Assembly (NCBI RefSeq): GCF_009391885.1 | Contig: NZ_VZII01000067.1 | Span: forward strand, 1-43,229 | Length of the DNA stretch: 43,229 nucleotides | DNA from: Pseudomonas sp. MN1F | GTDB lineage: Bacteria > Pseudomonadota > Gammaproteobacteria > Pseudomonadales > Pseudomonadaceae | Reading direction: 5' to 3' | Part shown: piece by piece, positions 7,844-16,545 of the stretch | Layout of the letters: every line of letters starts with the position of its first letter | Position numbering within the stretch: position 1 is the stretch's first letter | The notes under the pieces: model-generated | Database searches by the model: none | What the model was told of the DNA's origin: nothing | What the model saw: the letters and a program-made list of their open reading frames with translations, nothing else | Program-made: the position numbers and the translations under genes

Positions 7844-9052
7844 TCAAGGCAACTCAAACAACCCCGCCGCCCCCATCCCGCCACCGATACACATCGCCAC
7901 CACCACAAACCGCACCCCGCGCCGGCGCCCTTCGAGCAACGCATGGCCGACCATGCGCGCACCCGACATGCCAAACGGATGCCCAATGGCAATCGCCCCG
8001 CCATTCACATTCAACCGCTCGGGCGGGATCTCCAGCGCATCCCGGCAATGCAGCACCTGGCAGGCAAACGCCTCGTTGATTTCCCACAGGCCAATGTCCG
8101 CCACCCCCAGGCCAAAGCGCTTGAGCAACTTGGGCACCGCCAGCACCGGCCCAATGCCCATCTCCTGCGGCGCACAACCGGCCAAGGCGATACCGCGATA
8201 GATGCCCAACGGCGTCAACCCTCGCCTGCGCGCCTCGGCACGGCTCATCAGCAGGCTGGCCGACGCACCATCGGAAAACTGCGAGGCATTGCCCGCCGTG
8301 ACGAACTCGCCGTGGCTCACCCACTTGCCGTCCTTCCACACCGGCTTCAACGCGGCCAGGTCCTCCAGGCGGGTGCCCGGGCGGTTGCATTCGTCACGCT
8401 CGACGCGCACCCGCTGATGCCCGGCGGGCTGGCCGTCCTGGTCGAACAGCAGCTTGTCGACCTCCAGCGGCACCAGCTCTTCGTCGAACAACCCGTCACG
8501 CTGGGCCGCTGCGGTGCGCAACTGGCTCTGCAGCGAATATTCATCCTGTGCGGCGCGGCTGATGCCGTAACGGCGCGACACGATCTCGGCGGTCTCCAGC
8601 ATCGGGATATAGGCGTCCGGCATCACCGCCTGCACCGCCTGGGACTGGGCCCGGTAGCTGTTCTTGTGCTTGGTCTGGGTCAGCGACAGCGACTCCACGC
8701 CACCGCCGATGGCAATGTTCAGCTCGCCAGTGACGATGCCCTTGGCGGCCATGCCGATGCTGATCAGGCCAGAGGCGCACATGCGGTCCACGGCCATGCC
8801 CGGCACGCCGTGGGGCAGCCCGCCGGTATAGGCACACAGGCGGCCGATGTTGTAGCCCTGGGTGCCCTGCTGCACAGCGGCGCCCATGATCACATCGTCG
8901 ATGGCCGCAGCCTCGACCCCGCTGCGCTCGACCACGGCACGCACCACGTGCCCGCCCAGTACAGGGGCCTCGGTGTCGTTGAACGACCCACGGAACGACT
9001 TGGCCAACGCGGTACGTGCGGTGGCAACGATGACAGCTTCATTCTGGTCCAT
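7844..9052 (-). CDS. Acetyl-CoA acyltransferase (thiolase), last gene of the HIP operon
   Basis: This is a 402-aa thiolase. The nucleophile is C92 in DRMCASGL, the active-site His is H358 in GHPFG, and the second Cys is C388 in AMCIGGGMG. The NEAF motif is present as INEAFACQ. It should cleave a 3-ketoacyl-CoA with CoASH. It differs from the FadA6-like thiolase in the same operon (11275-12426), so the pathway has at least two thiolysis steps, or two substrates. It is preceded by a MaoC hydratase gene 6 nt upstream and followed by the palindrome at 7774-7826. The exact substrate cannot be read from sequence; an intermediate late in ring C/D degradation is likely. Confidence 0.88.
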   Translation of the reverse strand: MDQNEAVIVATARTALAKSFRGSFNDTEAPVLGGHVVRAVVERSGVEAAAIDDVIMGAAVQQGTQGYNIGRLCAYTGGLPHGVPGMAVDRMCASGLISIGMAAKGIVTGELNIAIGGGVESLSLTQTKHKNSYRAQSQAVQAVMPDAYIPMLETAEIVSRRYGISRAAQDEYSLQSQLRTAAAQRDGLFDEELVPLEVDKLLFDQDGQPAGHQRVRVERDECNRPGTRLEDLAALKPVWKDGKWVSHGEFVTAGNASQFSDGASASLLMSRAEARRRGLTPLGIYRGIALAGCAPQEMGIGPVLAVPKLLKRFGLGVADIGLWEINEAFACQVLHCRDALEIPPERLNVNGGAIAIGHPFGMSGARMVGHALLEGRRRGVRFVVVAMCIGGGMGAAGLFELP

Positions 9053-9058
9053 GACGGC

Positions 9059-9529
9059 TCACTCGGTAACGGGGTTGAAGGTGTAACGGCTGATGGTGTC
9101 GATCACGCAGCCCGGGCGGCTTTCGCCTTCGATCTCGACACTGACCCGCACCACCAGCTGCACGCTGTCGGCCAACTGTTCGGCACGCAGGATCTGGCCG
9201 TGGCCACGCACCCGCGCACCAACGCGCACCGGCGCCGGGAAGCGCACCCGGTCGCTGCCGTAGTTCACCCCCATGGCCAGGTTGTCGATGGTCAGCAGTT
9301 GCGGCAGGAACAGGTTGACCAGCGACTGGGTCAGGTAACCGTGGGCAATGCACGCGCCGAACGGGCCTTGCGCGGCGCGCTGCGGGTCGACATGAATCCA
9401 CTGGTGGTCGCCCGTGGCTTCGGCAAACAGGTCGATGCGCGGCTGGCTGATGGTCAACCACTCGCTGTGACCCAGGTCGGTGCCCTCGGCGGCAAGCAAG
9501 GCCTGGGCACTGTTGAAGACATGATTCAT
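9059..9529 (-). CDS. MaoC-like (R)-specific enoyl-CoA hydratase
   Basis: The 156-aa single hot-dog domain carries the hydratase-2 signature ATGDHQWIHVD, with the catalytic pair D41 and H46 (D-x4-H), followed by G-P-F-G-x-x-I-A-H-G-Y. Such enzymes hydrate trans-2-enoyl-CoAs to (R)-3-hydroxyacyl-CoAs. The setting between ipdF and a thiolase, with another SDR (10361-11239) close by, would supply a complete hydration, oxidation and thiolysis sequence for a ring C/D-derived acyl-CoA. It lies 9 nt after the ipdF stop, inside the hsaC operon. The substrate is inferred from context only. Confidence 0.86.
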   Translation of the reverse strand: MNHVFNSAQALLAAEGTDLGHSEWLTISQPRIDLFAEATGDHQWIHVDPQRAAQGPFGACIAHGYLTQSLVNLFLPQLLTIDNLAMGVNYGSDRVRFPAPVRVGARVRGHGQILRAEQLADSVQLVVRVSVEIEGESRPGCVIDTISRYTFNPVTE

Positions 9530-9538
9530 GGGCGCTCC

Positions 9539-10324
9539 TCAGGCTTGCTGCGAACTGACCGACAACACTTCACCGACCATGTACGACGCGTAGTCACTGG
9601 CCAGGAACATCATCACGTTGGCGACTTCCCAGACCTCGGCGGCACGGCCAAAGGCCTCGCGGCTGGCCAGGCTGGCCAGCAACGCTTCGCTGGAAGCCTT
9701 CTTGAGGAAGTCGTGCAGGGCAATCGACGGCGACACCGCGTTGATGCGCACGCCATGTTCAGCGGCCTCCAGCGCGCTGCAGCGGGTCAGCGCCATCACC
9801 CCGGCCTTGGCCGCGGCATAGTGGGCCTGCTCTTTCTGCGCCCGCCAGCCGAGCACCGAAGCGTTGTTGACGATCGCCCCGGCGCCGCGCCGCTGCATGT
9901 GCGGCAGCATCGCCCGGGTCATGCGGAAGGTGCCGGTCAGGGTCACATCCAGCACCCGCGACCACTCCTGGTCGCTCATTTCGACCACGGCCCGCTGGCC
10001 GCCGAGCCCGGCGTTGTTGATCAGCACATCGACGCCGCCCAGCAGGCCCTCGGCGCGGTCAACCAGGGCCTGCACATCGGCCTCCACGGTGACGTCGCAC
10101 AACTGGCCGTAAATGGCCTGCAGGCCGGTTTCTGCCTTCAGGCGCGCCACCGCCTCTTCCAGCCGGCGTGGGTGCACATCGGAAATCATCAGCGCCCGGC
10201 AGCCTTCCTCGGCGCTGCGCCGGGCCGCCGAATAACCGATACCGGCACCGGCGGCAGCAGTGATCAGCACCGACTTGCCGGCCAGCAGCTGGTGGCCGGG
10301 TACATAAGGGGGAACGTGTTTCAT
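9539..10324 (-). CDS. ipdF: IpdF-like SDR, 5-hydroxy-HIP-CoA dehydrogenase
   Basis: The 261-aa short-chain dehydrogenase has the unusual glycine motif TAAAGAGIG (about residues 22-30). The core NNASVLGWRAQ..HYAAAKAGV holds the catalytic Ser, Tyr and Lys, and INAVSPSIA follows. These segments closely match what I recall of mycobacterial IpdF (Rv3559c), including the replaced TGxxxGIG motif. IpdF oxidises the hydroxyl of the reduced indane propionyl-CoA during HIP catabolism. The gene lies among echA20, ipdABC and fadA6, as expected for ring C/D degradation. It follows the SDR gene by 36 nt and precedes the MaoC gene by 9 nt. Confidence 0.82.
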   Translation of the reverse strand: MKHVPPYVPGHQLLAGKSVLITAAAGAGIGYSAARRSAEEGCRALMISDVHPRRLEEAVARLKAETGLQAIYGQLCDVTVEADVQALVDRAEGLLGGVDVLINNAGLGGQRAVVEMSDQEWSRVLDVTLTGTFRMTRAMLPHMQRRGAGAIVNNASVLGWRAQKEQAHYAAAKAGVMALTRCSALEAAEHGVRINAVSPSIALHDFLKKASSEALLASLASREAFGRAAEVWEVANVMMFLASDYASYMVGEVLSVSSQQA

Positions 10325-10360
10325 GGGGCTTTCCTCGATTCGATGGTTTGCAGGCGCTGG

Positions 10361-11239
10361 TCAGCTGCCCCAGACCCGTTGTGCGGCGGGTGCCTGGGCC
10401 AGGATCTGCGCCACTGCCGGGCCGATTTCCTCGACCTGCCAGCGCCCGCCCTTGTCCTGGGTGGTGCCGGTGCGCCAGCCATCGGCCAGCGAGATCCGCC
10501 CGCCCTGACTTTCGAACACCTGCCCGGTCACCTGGGCCGACTCGACACTGCCCAGCCACACCACCAGCGGCGCGACGTTTTCCGGCGCCCAGGCATCGAA
10601 GCTGCCGTCCTCCGGCGCCTTGACCACATCCGGCATCGCGCTTTCGGTCATTGCCGTGCGCGCGGCCGGTGCCAGGGCATTGGCGGTGACCCCGTAGCGC
10701 GCCAGCTCGGCCGCCTGCACCAGGGTCAGCGCGGCGATGCCGCCCTTGGCCGCGGCATAGTTGGACTGGCCGATCGAGCCCTGCAAGCCGGCCCCGGAGC
10801 TGGTGTTGATGATCCGCCCGGCCACTGGGGTCCCGGCCTTGGCCAGGTCGCGCCAGCGGCGCCCGAGCAAGTTGGCCAGGCAGTAATGGCCCTTGAGGTG
10901 CACGCGCATCACCAGGTCCCAGTCGTCCTCTTCCAGGCTGATGAACATGCGGTCACGCAGCACCCCGGCGTTGTTGACCAGCACGTGCACTTCGCCGAAC
11001 GCCGCCAGCGCGGCGTCGATGATGCGCTGGGCGCTGGCCAGGCTGGTGATGTCGTCGCTATTGCCAATGGCCTGGCCACCGCTGGCACGGATCTCTTCGG
11101 CCACCGCCTGGGCCGCCTCGGCACGGATGTCGTTGACCACCACCTGAGCGCCCTGCGCGGCAAATGCCAGTGCGTAGGCGCGCCCCAGACCGCCGCCAGC
11201 ACCGGTGATGATCACCGTGCGGCCTTCACATATCGCCAT
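10361..11239 (-). CDS. SDR dehydrogenase, 3-hydroxyacyl-CoA dehydrogenase-type
   Basis: The ATG at 11239 gives 292 aa beginning MAICEGRTVIITGAGGGLGR. Family hallmarks are the TGAGGGLG cofactor loop, NNAG, and S-S-G-A-G..YAAAKGG with catalytic Ser, Tyr and Lys. The C-terminal part is longer than in a minimal SDR and contains QVFESQGGRISLADGWR, as in the SDR domain of peroxisomal multifunctional enzyme type 2 and in actinobacterial steroid-cluster SDRs such as Rv3548c. It probably oxidises an (R)-3-hydroxyacyl-CoA, matching the MaoC hydratase two genes downstream. It lies 35 nt after fadA6. The substrate is not known. Confidence 0.8.
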   Translation of the reverse strand: MAICEGRTVIITGAGGGLGRAYALAFAAQGAQVVVNDIRAEAAQAVAEEIRASGGQAIGNSDDITSLASAQRIIDAALAAFGEVHVLVNNAGVLRDRMFISLEEDDWDLVMRVHLKGHYCLANLLGRRWRDLAKAGTPVAGRIINTSSGAGLQGSIGQSNYAAAKGGIAALTLVQAAELARYGVTANALAPAARTAMTESAMPDVVKAPEDGSFDAWAPENVAPLVVWLGSVESAQVTGQVFESQGGRISLADGWRTGTTQDKGGRWQVEEIGPAVAQILAQAPAAQRVWGS

Positions 11240-11274
11240 GTCTGAATCCTTTTTCCTGGAATGAAGAGCGCAGC

Positions 11275-12426
11275 TCAAAGGCGCTCGATGATCGTCACGT
11301 TGGCCTGGCCGCCGCCCTCGCACATGGTCTGCAAGCCATAGCGGCCACCGCTGCATTCCAGTTCGTTGAGCAGCGTGGTGGCCAGCCGGGCGCCGGTCGC
11401 GCCGAGCGGGTGGCCAAGGGCGATGGCACCGCCATTGACGTTGGTGCGCGCCGGGTCGTAGTCGAGCTCCTTGCTCCAGGCCATCACCACCGAGGCGAAC
11501 GCTTCGTTGATTTCCACCCGGTCGATGTCGGCCATGCGCAGGCCGGTGCGTTGCAAGGCCCTGCGAGTGGCGGCGATGGGCGCGGTGAGGTGCCAGATCG
11601 GGTCGTCACCGAGCACCGTCAGGTGGTGGATACGCGCCCTCGGGGTCAGGTCGTAGCGCTTGAGCGCGGCCTCGGAGACCACCAGCAAGGCCGCCGACGC
11701 ATCACAGGTCTGGCTCGACACCGCTGCCGTGATCGCCGGGAACTGCGGATCGACCGGCTGCAGCTCGGCCATTTTCGCCAGGCTGCTCTGGCGCGGTGTT
11801 TCATCCACGTTCAGCCCCTGATAGCCGACGATCTCCCGGGCAAAGCGCCCGCTGGCAATCGCCGCCAGCGCCCGCTGGTGGCTTTGCAGGGCGAACGCCT
11901 CCATCTGCTCGCGACTGATCTGCCAATGATCGGCAATGCGCTGCGCGGCATAGAACTGGTTGACCGGTTGCGTGCCGAAACGCGCCCGCCAGCCTTCGCT
12001 GCCGCTGAACGGGTCGGCAAAACCCAGCGGCTGCCCGGCGAGCATCGCCGAGGAGATCGGAATGCGGGTCATGGTCTGCACGCCGCCGACCGCCACCACA
12101 TCCTGGGTGCCGCTCATCACCGCCTGGGCGGCGAAGTGCAGTGCCTGCTGCGACGACCCGCACTGGCGATCGACCGTGGTACCCGGCACCGACAGCGGCA
12201 GCCCGGCGGCCAGCCAGCTGGTGCGGGCGATGTCACCGGCCTGGGCGCCAATGGTGTCGACACAGCCAAAGATCACGTCGTCGTAATCCTCGGCCGGGAT
12301 GGCATTGCGCGCCACCAGGGCCTTGAGCACATGCGCGCCCAGGTCGATGGCGTGCACCTCGGCCAGCGCGCCCTTGCGCTTGCCGGTGGGGCTGCGCAGC
12401 GCATCGACGATATAAGCCTGAGCCAT
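11275..12426 (-). CDS. fadA6: FadA6-like thiolase
   Basis: This 383-aa thiolase has the nucleophile C89 in TTVDRQCGSSQQA, H339 in GHPLGATGA and C369 in LQTMCEGGGQ, ending ANVTIIERL. Segments such as GCVDTIGAQAGDIAR..WLAAGLP, IPISSAML and GGRYGLQTMCEGGG agree closely with mycobacterial FadA6 (Rv3556c), which acts in thiolytic degradation of ring C/D products. The gene follows the two acyl-CoA dehydrogenase genes with only 3 nt between. The operon context (ipdABC, echA20, ipdF) supports the assignment. Confidence 0.85.
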   Translation of the reverse strand: MAQAYIVDALRSPTGKRKGALAEVHAIDLGAHVLKALVARNAIPAEDYDDVIFGCVDTIGAQAGDIARTSWLAAGLPLSVPGTTVDRQCGSSQQALHFAAQAVMSGTQDVVAVGGVQTMTRIPISSAMLAGQPLGFADPFSGSEGWRARFGTQPVNQFYAAQRIADHWQISREQMEAFALQSHQRALAAIASGRFAREIVGYQGLNVDETPRQSSLAKMAELQPVDPQFPAITAAVSSQTCDASAALLVVSEAALKRYDLTPRARIHHLTVLGDDPIWHLTAPIAATRRALQRTGLRMADIDRVEINEAFASVVMAWSKELDYDPARTNVNGGAIALGHPLGATGARLATTLLNELECSGGRYGLQTMCEGGGQANVTIIERL

Positions 12427-12429
12427 GTG

Positions 12430-13488
12430 CTACTCCTCGAAGGTATGCCCCGGCCCAAGCCGGGTGTTGTCGGCGAACAGGAAGGCACCGACACGGGACT
12501 TGTGGAAACCGCGGTCGCCCCAGGACGCATCCAGCGCCCAGGCCCGCTTCATGAACATCTGCAGGTCGACTTCCCAGGTGTACCCCATCGCGCCATGCAC
12601 CTGGATGCCCTGGCGCGCCGCCAGCCAGCTGGCTGCGCAGCACGCCAGGCGGGCCTGCGAAACCCACACCGAGGCGTTCGCCTCGCCCTGGGCCAGGCCA
12701 TGGGCGGCGCGGTACAGCACCGGCTTGGCCTGTTCGATCTGGCGCGCCACGTCGGCCAGGTGGTGCTTGACCGCCTGGAAGCTGCCGATCGGCCGGCCGA
12801 ACTGCTTGCGCTGGGCCACATAGTCCACCGACAGGTCGAGCATGCGCTGGGCCAGGCCGAGCAACTGCCCGGCCACCGACAGCGCACCGCGGTCGAGCAT
12901 TTGCGCCTGCAGGCGCCGGCCCTGCTCGCCACTGGCCAGCAGGGTTTGCGGCGTCGGGTGCCAGCTCACCTGGCCGAGGCGCCGCGAGGCGTCGATGCTC
13001 GGGTTGGCCTGCACATCCACCGCCGCACGCGGCACCAGGTGCAGGTCGTCGCCGGCCGGCAGGATCAGCACCTCGGCCAGCTGGGCATCGCTGACCAGCG
13101 GGTTGATGCCGTGGCTGATCGCCAGGCGCACGCTGCCCTCGGCAATGCGCGGCAGCAGCTCGGCCCGCGCCGGGTGGCCGGGGTCGAGGCTGGCCAGCAG
13201 GCCGGCGGCCACGTAGGCGGTGTCGGCCAGCGAGTCGGGGATGCCGTAGTAGCCCAGCTCCTGGGTCATCAGCGCCCAGGCCACGTCGTCCATGCCCAGC
13301 CCGCCTTCGGCTTCGGGCACCGACAGCGCGGTCAGGCCCTGGGCGGCGATGCGGTTGCGCAGGTCCGGCGAGCGCCCGGCGTCGGTTTCCCAGATTTCCC
13401 GGAGCATCTCCGGGGCGGCTTCGGTCATCAGGAAACGGCTGATGGCTTCGCGAAACGACAGCTGGTCATCGGTAAAGGTGAAGTCCAT
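12430..13488 (-). CDS. Acyl-CoA dehydrogenase, small-type subunit of a two-gene enzyme
   Basis: The ATG at 13488 gives 352 aa starting MDFTFTDDQLSFREAISRFL. It has the ACAD fold (R-K-Q-F-G-R-P-I-G-S-F-Q-A-V-K-H and HGAMGYTWEVDL) but ends soon after and lacks the terminal YEGT-I-Q segment of single-gene enzymes. Adjacent long/short ACAD gene pairs in steroid clusters commonly encode alpha2beta2 heterotetramers, as in mycobacterial FadE26-27 or FadE28-29. Its partner is the next gene upstream (13499-14662), 10 nt away. By position it resembles the FadE31-33 group, needed for ring C/D degradation. The exact acyl-CoA is not known. Confidence 0.83.
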   Translation of the reverse strand: MDFTFTDDQLSFREAISRFLMTEAAPEMLREIWETDAGRSPDLRNRIAAQGLTALSVPEAEGGLGMDDVAWALMTQELGYYGIPDSLADTAYVAAGLLASLDPGHPARAELLPRIAEGSVRLAISHGINPLVSDAQLAEVLILPAGDDLHLVPRAAVDVQANPSIDASRRLGQVSWHPTPQTLLASGEQGRRLQAQMLDRGALSVAGQLLGLAQRMLDLSVDYVAQRKQFGRPIGSFQAVKHHLADVARQIEQAKPVLYRAAHGLAQGEANASVWVSQARLACCAASWLAARQGIQVHGAMGYTWEVDLQMFMKRAWALDASWGDRGFHKSRVGAFLFADNTRLGPGHTFEE

Positions 13489-13498
13489 GGCCTGGTCC

Positions 13499-14662
13499 TT
13501 ACTTGGGCAGGCCGAGCATGCGCTCGGCAATGATGTTGCGCTGGATCTCGTTGGTGCCGGCGTAGATCGGCCCGGCCTGGGCGAACAGGAAGCCTTCCAG
13601 CCAGGCCGTCGCATCCACCGCCGCCGGCGCAGCAGCCAGCAGCTCGCCACGGGCGCCCAGCAGGCGCATGGCGGTTTCGTGCATTTTCAGGTCGAGCTCC
13701 GACCAGATGATCTTGTTGATGCTCGACTCGGCACCGATCTGCTCGCCGCGGGCCAGCCGCCCCACCGTGTGGTAGGCCGACAAGGCATAGGCTTCGGCGC
13801 CCATCCAGCAGTCGATCACCGCATCGCCCAAGGCCGGGTCGCGCACGGCGCTTTCCGGGTGGGCCTTGAACAGCTCCACCAGCTTGCGCGCGGTGTACTG
13901 GAAGCGCGCCGGCGAGCGCAGCAGCAGCCCGCGCTCGAAGCCGGCGGTGGCCATCGCCACATGCCAGCCCTGGCCCTCGGCGCCGATGCGGTTGCTCACC
14001 GGCACCCGCACGTCGTCGAAGAACACTTCGGCGAAGGCGTCCTTGCCGTTGAGCGCCTTGATCGGGCGAATGCTGACCCCCGGCGCATCCAGCGGCACCA
14101 TCAGGAACGACAGGCCATGATGGCGGCTGGAGCCGGGTTCGCTGCGGAACAGGCCGAACAGCCAGTCGGCGAAGATCGCCCGGGTCGACCAGGTCTTCTG
14201 GCCATTGAGCACGTAGTGGTCGCCGTCGAGCAGCGCCTTGCTGGTGATCGCCGCCATGTCCGAGCCGGCGTTGGGCTCCGACCAGCCCTGCGCCCACATG
14301 TCGATGCTGGCCGCCATGCGCGGCAGGAAGCGGCGCTTCTGCTCGGCCGTGCCGAACTCCATCAGGGTCGGGCCGAGCAGCAGCTGGCCGTTCTGGTTGA
14401 CCCGCATCGGCGCCCCGGCGCCGTAATACTCTTCCTCGAAGATCAGCCATTCGGTCAGGTCGCAGCCGCGCCCGCCGAGCTCGGCGGGCCACATCACCAT
14501 CGACCAGCGACTCTCGAACAGCCTGGCCTCCCAGGCGCGGTGTTGCTCGAAGCCCTCGCGGGTGTCGTAGCTGGCCAGCGGCTCGCGTGGCAGGTTGTCA
14601 GCGAGCCACGCCCGCACTTCGGCGCGAAAGGCCTGCTGCTTGGGGGTATAGGTCAGTTGCAT
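13499..14662 (-). CDS. Acyl-CoA dehydrogenase, large-type subunit
   Basis: The 387-aa protein has the full ACAD layout: W-P-A-E-L-G-G-R-G near residue 60, the WSEPNAGSDMA flavin/substrate motif, GQKTWST, and the terminal IYAGTNEIQRNIIAERMLG. At the place of the medium-chain enzyme's catalytic Glu (YEGT) it has Ala, so the base must come from elsewhere, as in other steroid ACADs. It pairs with the following gene (12430-13488) as a probable heteromeric enzyme. It starts 9 nt after echA20. A FadE31-like role on a ring C/D intermediate is the best guess. Confidence 0.84.
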   Translation of the reverse strand: MQLTYTPKQQAFRAEVRAWLADNLPREPLASYDTREGFEQHRAWEARLFESRWSMVMWPAELGGRGCDLTEWLIFEEEYYGAGAPMRVNQNGQLLLGPTLMEFGTAEQKRRFLPRMAASIDMWAQGWSEPNAGSDMAAITSKALLDGDHYVLNGQKTWSTRAIFADWLFGLFRSEPGSSRHHGLSFLMVPLDAPGVSIRPIKALNGKDAFAEVFFDDVRVPVSNRIGAEGQGWHVAMATAGFERGLLLRSPARFQYTARKLVELFKAHPESAVRDPALGDAVIDCWMGAEAYALSAYHTVGRLARGEQIGAESSINKIIWSELDLKMHETAMRLLGARGELLAAAPAAVDATAWLEGFLFAQAGPIYAGTNEIQRNIIAERMLGLPK

Positions 14663-14671
14663 GGCGTTCCC

Positions 14672-15424
14672 TCAGAACTTGGCATCGCGTTTTTCGACAA
14701 ACGCCCGGCGGGTTTCCGCCGAGTCGGGGCTGGTGTAGGCCTGCAAGGTGAAGCCCTGCTCCCAGCGGTACTTGTCTTCCAGGTTGCCGTCCTCGATGCC
14801 GTTCAAGGCCTCCTTGGCGATGCGGATCATCCCCGGGCTCTTGGCGGCGATGCGGGCGGCAATCTCCAGCGCTGTTTCCCGCAGCTGCGCCCTGAGCACC
14901 ACGCGCTCGATGAAGCCGTAGGCCTGGGCCTGGGTGGCGTCGATGCTGTCGCCGGTGAAGAACAGGTAACGCACCTTCTGCACCGGAAACAGCCGCTGCA
15001 GGTGGGCGCCGCCGCCCATGGCGCCACGGTCCACTTCCGGCAGGGCAAAACGTGCGCAGTCGGCGGCCACAACGATGTCGGCGGCACCGGTGATGCCGAT
15101 GCCGCCGCCGAGCACAAAGCCATGCACGGCGACGATCACCGGCACCGGGTTACGGTGCACGGCCTTGAAGGTTTCGTAGTTGCCGGCGTTGACCTCGACG
15201 ATGCGCTCGGGGTGGGCGTCCAGTTCCTTGATGTCGACACCGGCACAGAAGCCGCGCCCCTCGGCGCGGATGACGATGACGCGCACCTCGGGGTCGGCGC
15301 CCAGTGCCGTAATCTGCGTGGCCAGGGCGCGCCATTGCTGGCTGTCGAGGGCGTTGACCGGTGGTTTGTCGATGACCAGCTCGGCAATGCCCTGGTCGAT
15401 CTGGGTGGTGAAGGCCGGGTTCAT
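14672..15424 (-). CDS. echA20: EchA20-like ring-opening hydrolase (crotonase family)
   Basis: This is a 250-aa crotonase-fold protein starting at ATG 15424, which overlaps the ipdC stop (ATGA). AEGRGFCAGVDIKEL and GFVLGGGIGITG form the two oxyanion-hole regions, followed by F-A-L-P-E-V-D-R-G-A-M. These agree with mycobacterial EchA20 (Rv3550: GRGFNAGVDIKE, GGGIGLVG, LPEVERGA). EchA20 hydrolyses the last five-membered ring (ring D) of the HIEC-CoA intermediate, rather than simply hydrating an enoyl-CoA. Its immediate neighbours ipdC, ipdB and ipdA carry out the steps before and after, which supports the call. A longer frame through this gene to 16678 is an artefact of the ipdC antisense frame. 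Confidence 0.85.
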   Translation of the reverse strand: MNPAFTTQIDQGIAELVIDKPPVNALDSQQWRALATQITALGADPEVRVIVIRAEGRGFCAGVDIKELDAHPERIVEVNAGNYETFKAVHRNPVPVIVAVHGFVLGGGIGITGAADIVVAADCARFALPEVDRGAMGGGAHLQRLFPVQKVRYLFFTGDSIDATQAQAYGFIERVVLRAQLRETALEIAARIAAKSPGMIRIAKEALNGIEDGNLEDKYRWEQGFTLQAYTSPDSAETRRAFVEKRDAKF

Positions 15425-16545
15425 GAGCGTTCTCCGCTGTGGGCAAGTCTGTCGTTGGGGGTTGCCGAAGGTTCGGCCGGGCAGCGGGCGAGCAAGGCGT
15501 CCAGGCACTGGTTGGCCTCGGCGACGATGCCGTCGATGACCTCGCGGCAGCTCAACAGCTCGTTGATCGCCGCCGCCACCTGGCCACTGGGCAGGATGCC
15601 GGCGTCCGGCTCGCCATCGACCATCGAGCGCTGCAGCAGCACCGGCTGGTTGGCGGCCATGACCACCTGCGACAGCGCCGCCGGGTCTTCGCGCAGGGCC
15701 CGCACGAACACCGCGCCCATGTGCGCCAGGCTCATGCCGGTCTGCTGCTTCCACTGCCAGGCACTGGCCAGGGCGATGCGCAGGCGACCGAACGGTCCGG
15801 CCTGTTCGAGGCGATTGATGAAGCGGTTTTCGATCATGCGGTGGCGCATGCCGTCCACCGCCGTGGTTACCCGTACCTGCTGCGGGTCGTCGACCTTGAG
15901 GTAGCGCGCCAGGGTGCTGGCCGGGGTCGGCGATTCGCGGGTCATCAGGAACCGCGTACCCATGGCGATGCCACTGGCACCGGCCGCCAGCACGGCGGCC
16001 AGGCCACGCCCGGTGGAATGCCCGCCTGCGGCGATCACTGGCACGCGTACCGCCGCCAGCACCTGCGGCAACAGGATCGAACCGGGCACGCCGCCGGTGT
16101 GGCCACCGCCCTCGCCTGCCTGCAGGGTGATCAGGTCGGCGCCCAGCTGTTGCGCCTTGAGCGCATGCTTGAGGGCGCCAACGGTGGGAATGCACAGCAC
16201 CCCGGCCGCCTTGAAGCGGGCGATGGTCTGCGCATCCGGCCCGCGCCCGTAGCTGACAGCGCGCAGGCGATAACGGATGGCAAGGTCGACGCACTGTGCC
16301 GCGTTGTCCTGGAACATGTGGAAATTGAGGCCAAAGTTGCTGCCGCCGGTGGCGTCGATCACCTTGCGGATTTCGCTCTCCAGCGCATTGGCGGCAATCG
16401 TCGCCCCGGCCAGGAAGCCGAAGCCGCCGGCCAGGGTGGTGGCGATCACCAGGTTGGCATCGGAGACCCAGCCCATGGCCGTCTGCACCACCGGGTAACG
16501 GCAGCCCAGGGCCTCGGTCAGCGCGGTGTTCATCCAGCGGCTCAC
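15421..16545 (-). CDS. ipdC: IpdC, flavin-dependent oxidoreductase of HIP catabolism (NMO-like)
   Basis: This 374-aa TIM-barrel flavoprotein of the nitronate monooxygenase-like family begins near residue 8 with LTEALGCRYPVVQTAMGWV. It has the FMN-phosphate motif Q-A-G-E-G-G-G-H-T-G and IAAGG..GRGLAA..AGASGIAMGTRFL. These features fit IpdC (Rv3553), which introduces a double bond in 5-oxo/5-hydroxy-HIC-CoA. The chosen GTG at 16545 overlaps the upstream stop (GTGA) and fits the length of the mycobacterial N-terminus; an ATG at 16533 is an alternative. It is coupled to echA20 by ATGA. Confidence 0.86.
   Translation of the reverse strand: MSRWMNTALTEALGCRYPVVQTAMGWVSDANLVIATTLAGGFGFLAGATIAANALESEIRKVIDATGGSNFGLNFHMFQDNAAQCVDLAIRYRLRAVSYGRGPDAQTIARFKAAGVLCIPTVGALKHALKAQQLGADLITLQAGEGGGHTGGVPGSILLPQVLAAVRVPVIAAGGHSTGRGLAAVLAAGASGIAMGTRFLMTRESPTPASTLARYLKVDDPQQVRVTTAVDGMRHRMIENRFINRLEQAGPFGRLRIALASAWQWKQQTGMSLAHMGAVFVRALREDPAALSQVVMAANQPVLLQRSMVDGEPDAGILPSGQVAAAINELLSCREVIDGIVAEANQCLDALLARCPAEPSATPNDRLAHSGERS

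Noticed and set aside
7691..11245. Very long plus-strand open frame (1184 codons) opposite the thiolase/SDR genes
   Set aside because: It is antisense to four well-recognised genes. Its His/Gln/Gly-rich composition is what the reverse frame of GC-rich coding DNA gives.
13292..15904. Plus-strand open frame of 870 codons opposite the ACAD and echA20 genes
   Set aside because: It is antisense to clear acyl-CoA dehydrogenase and crotonase genes, with no family motif of its own.
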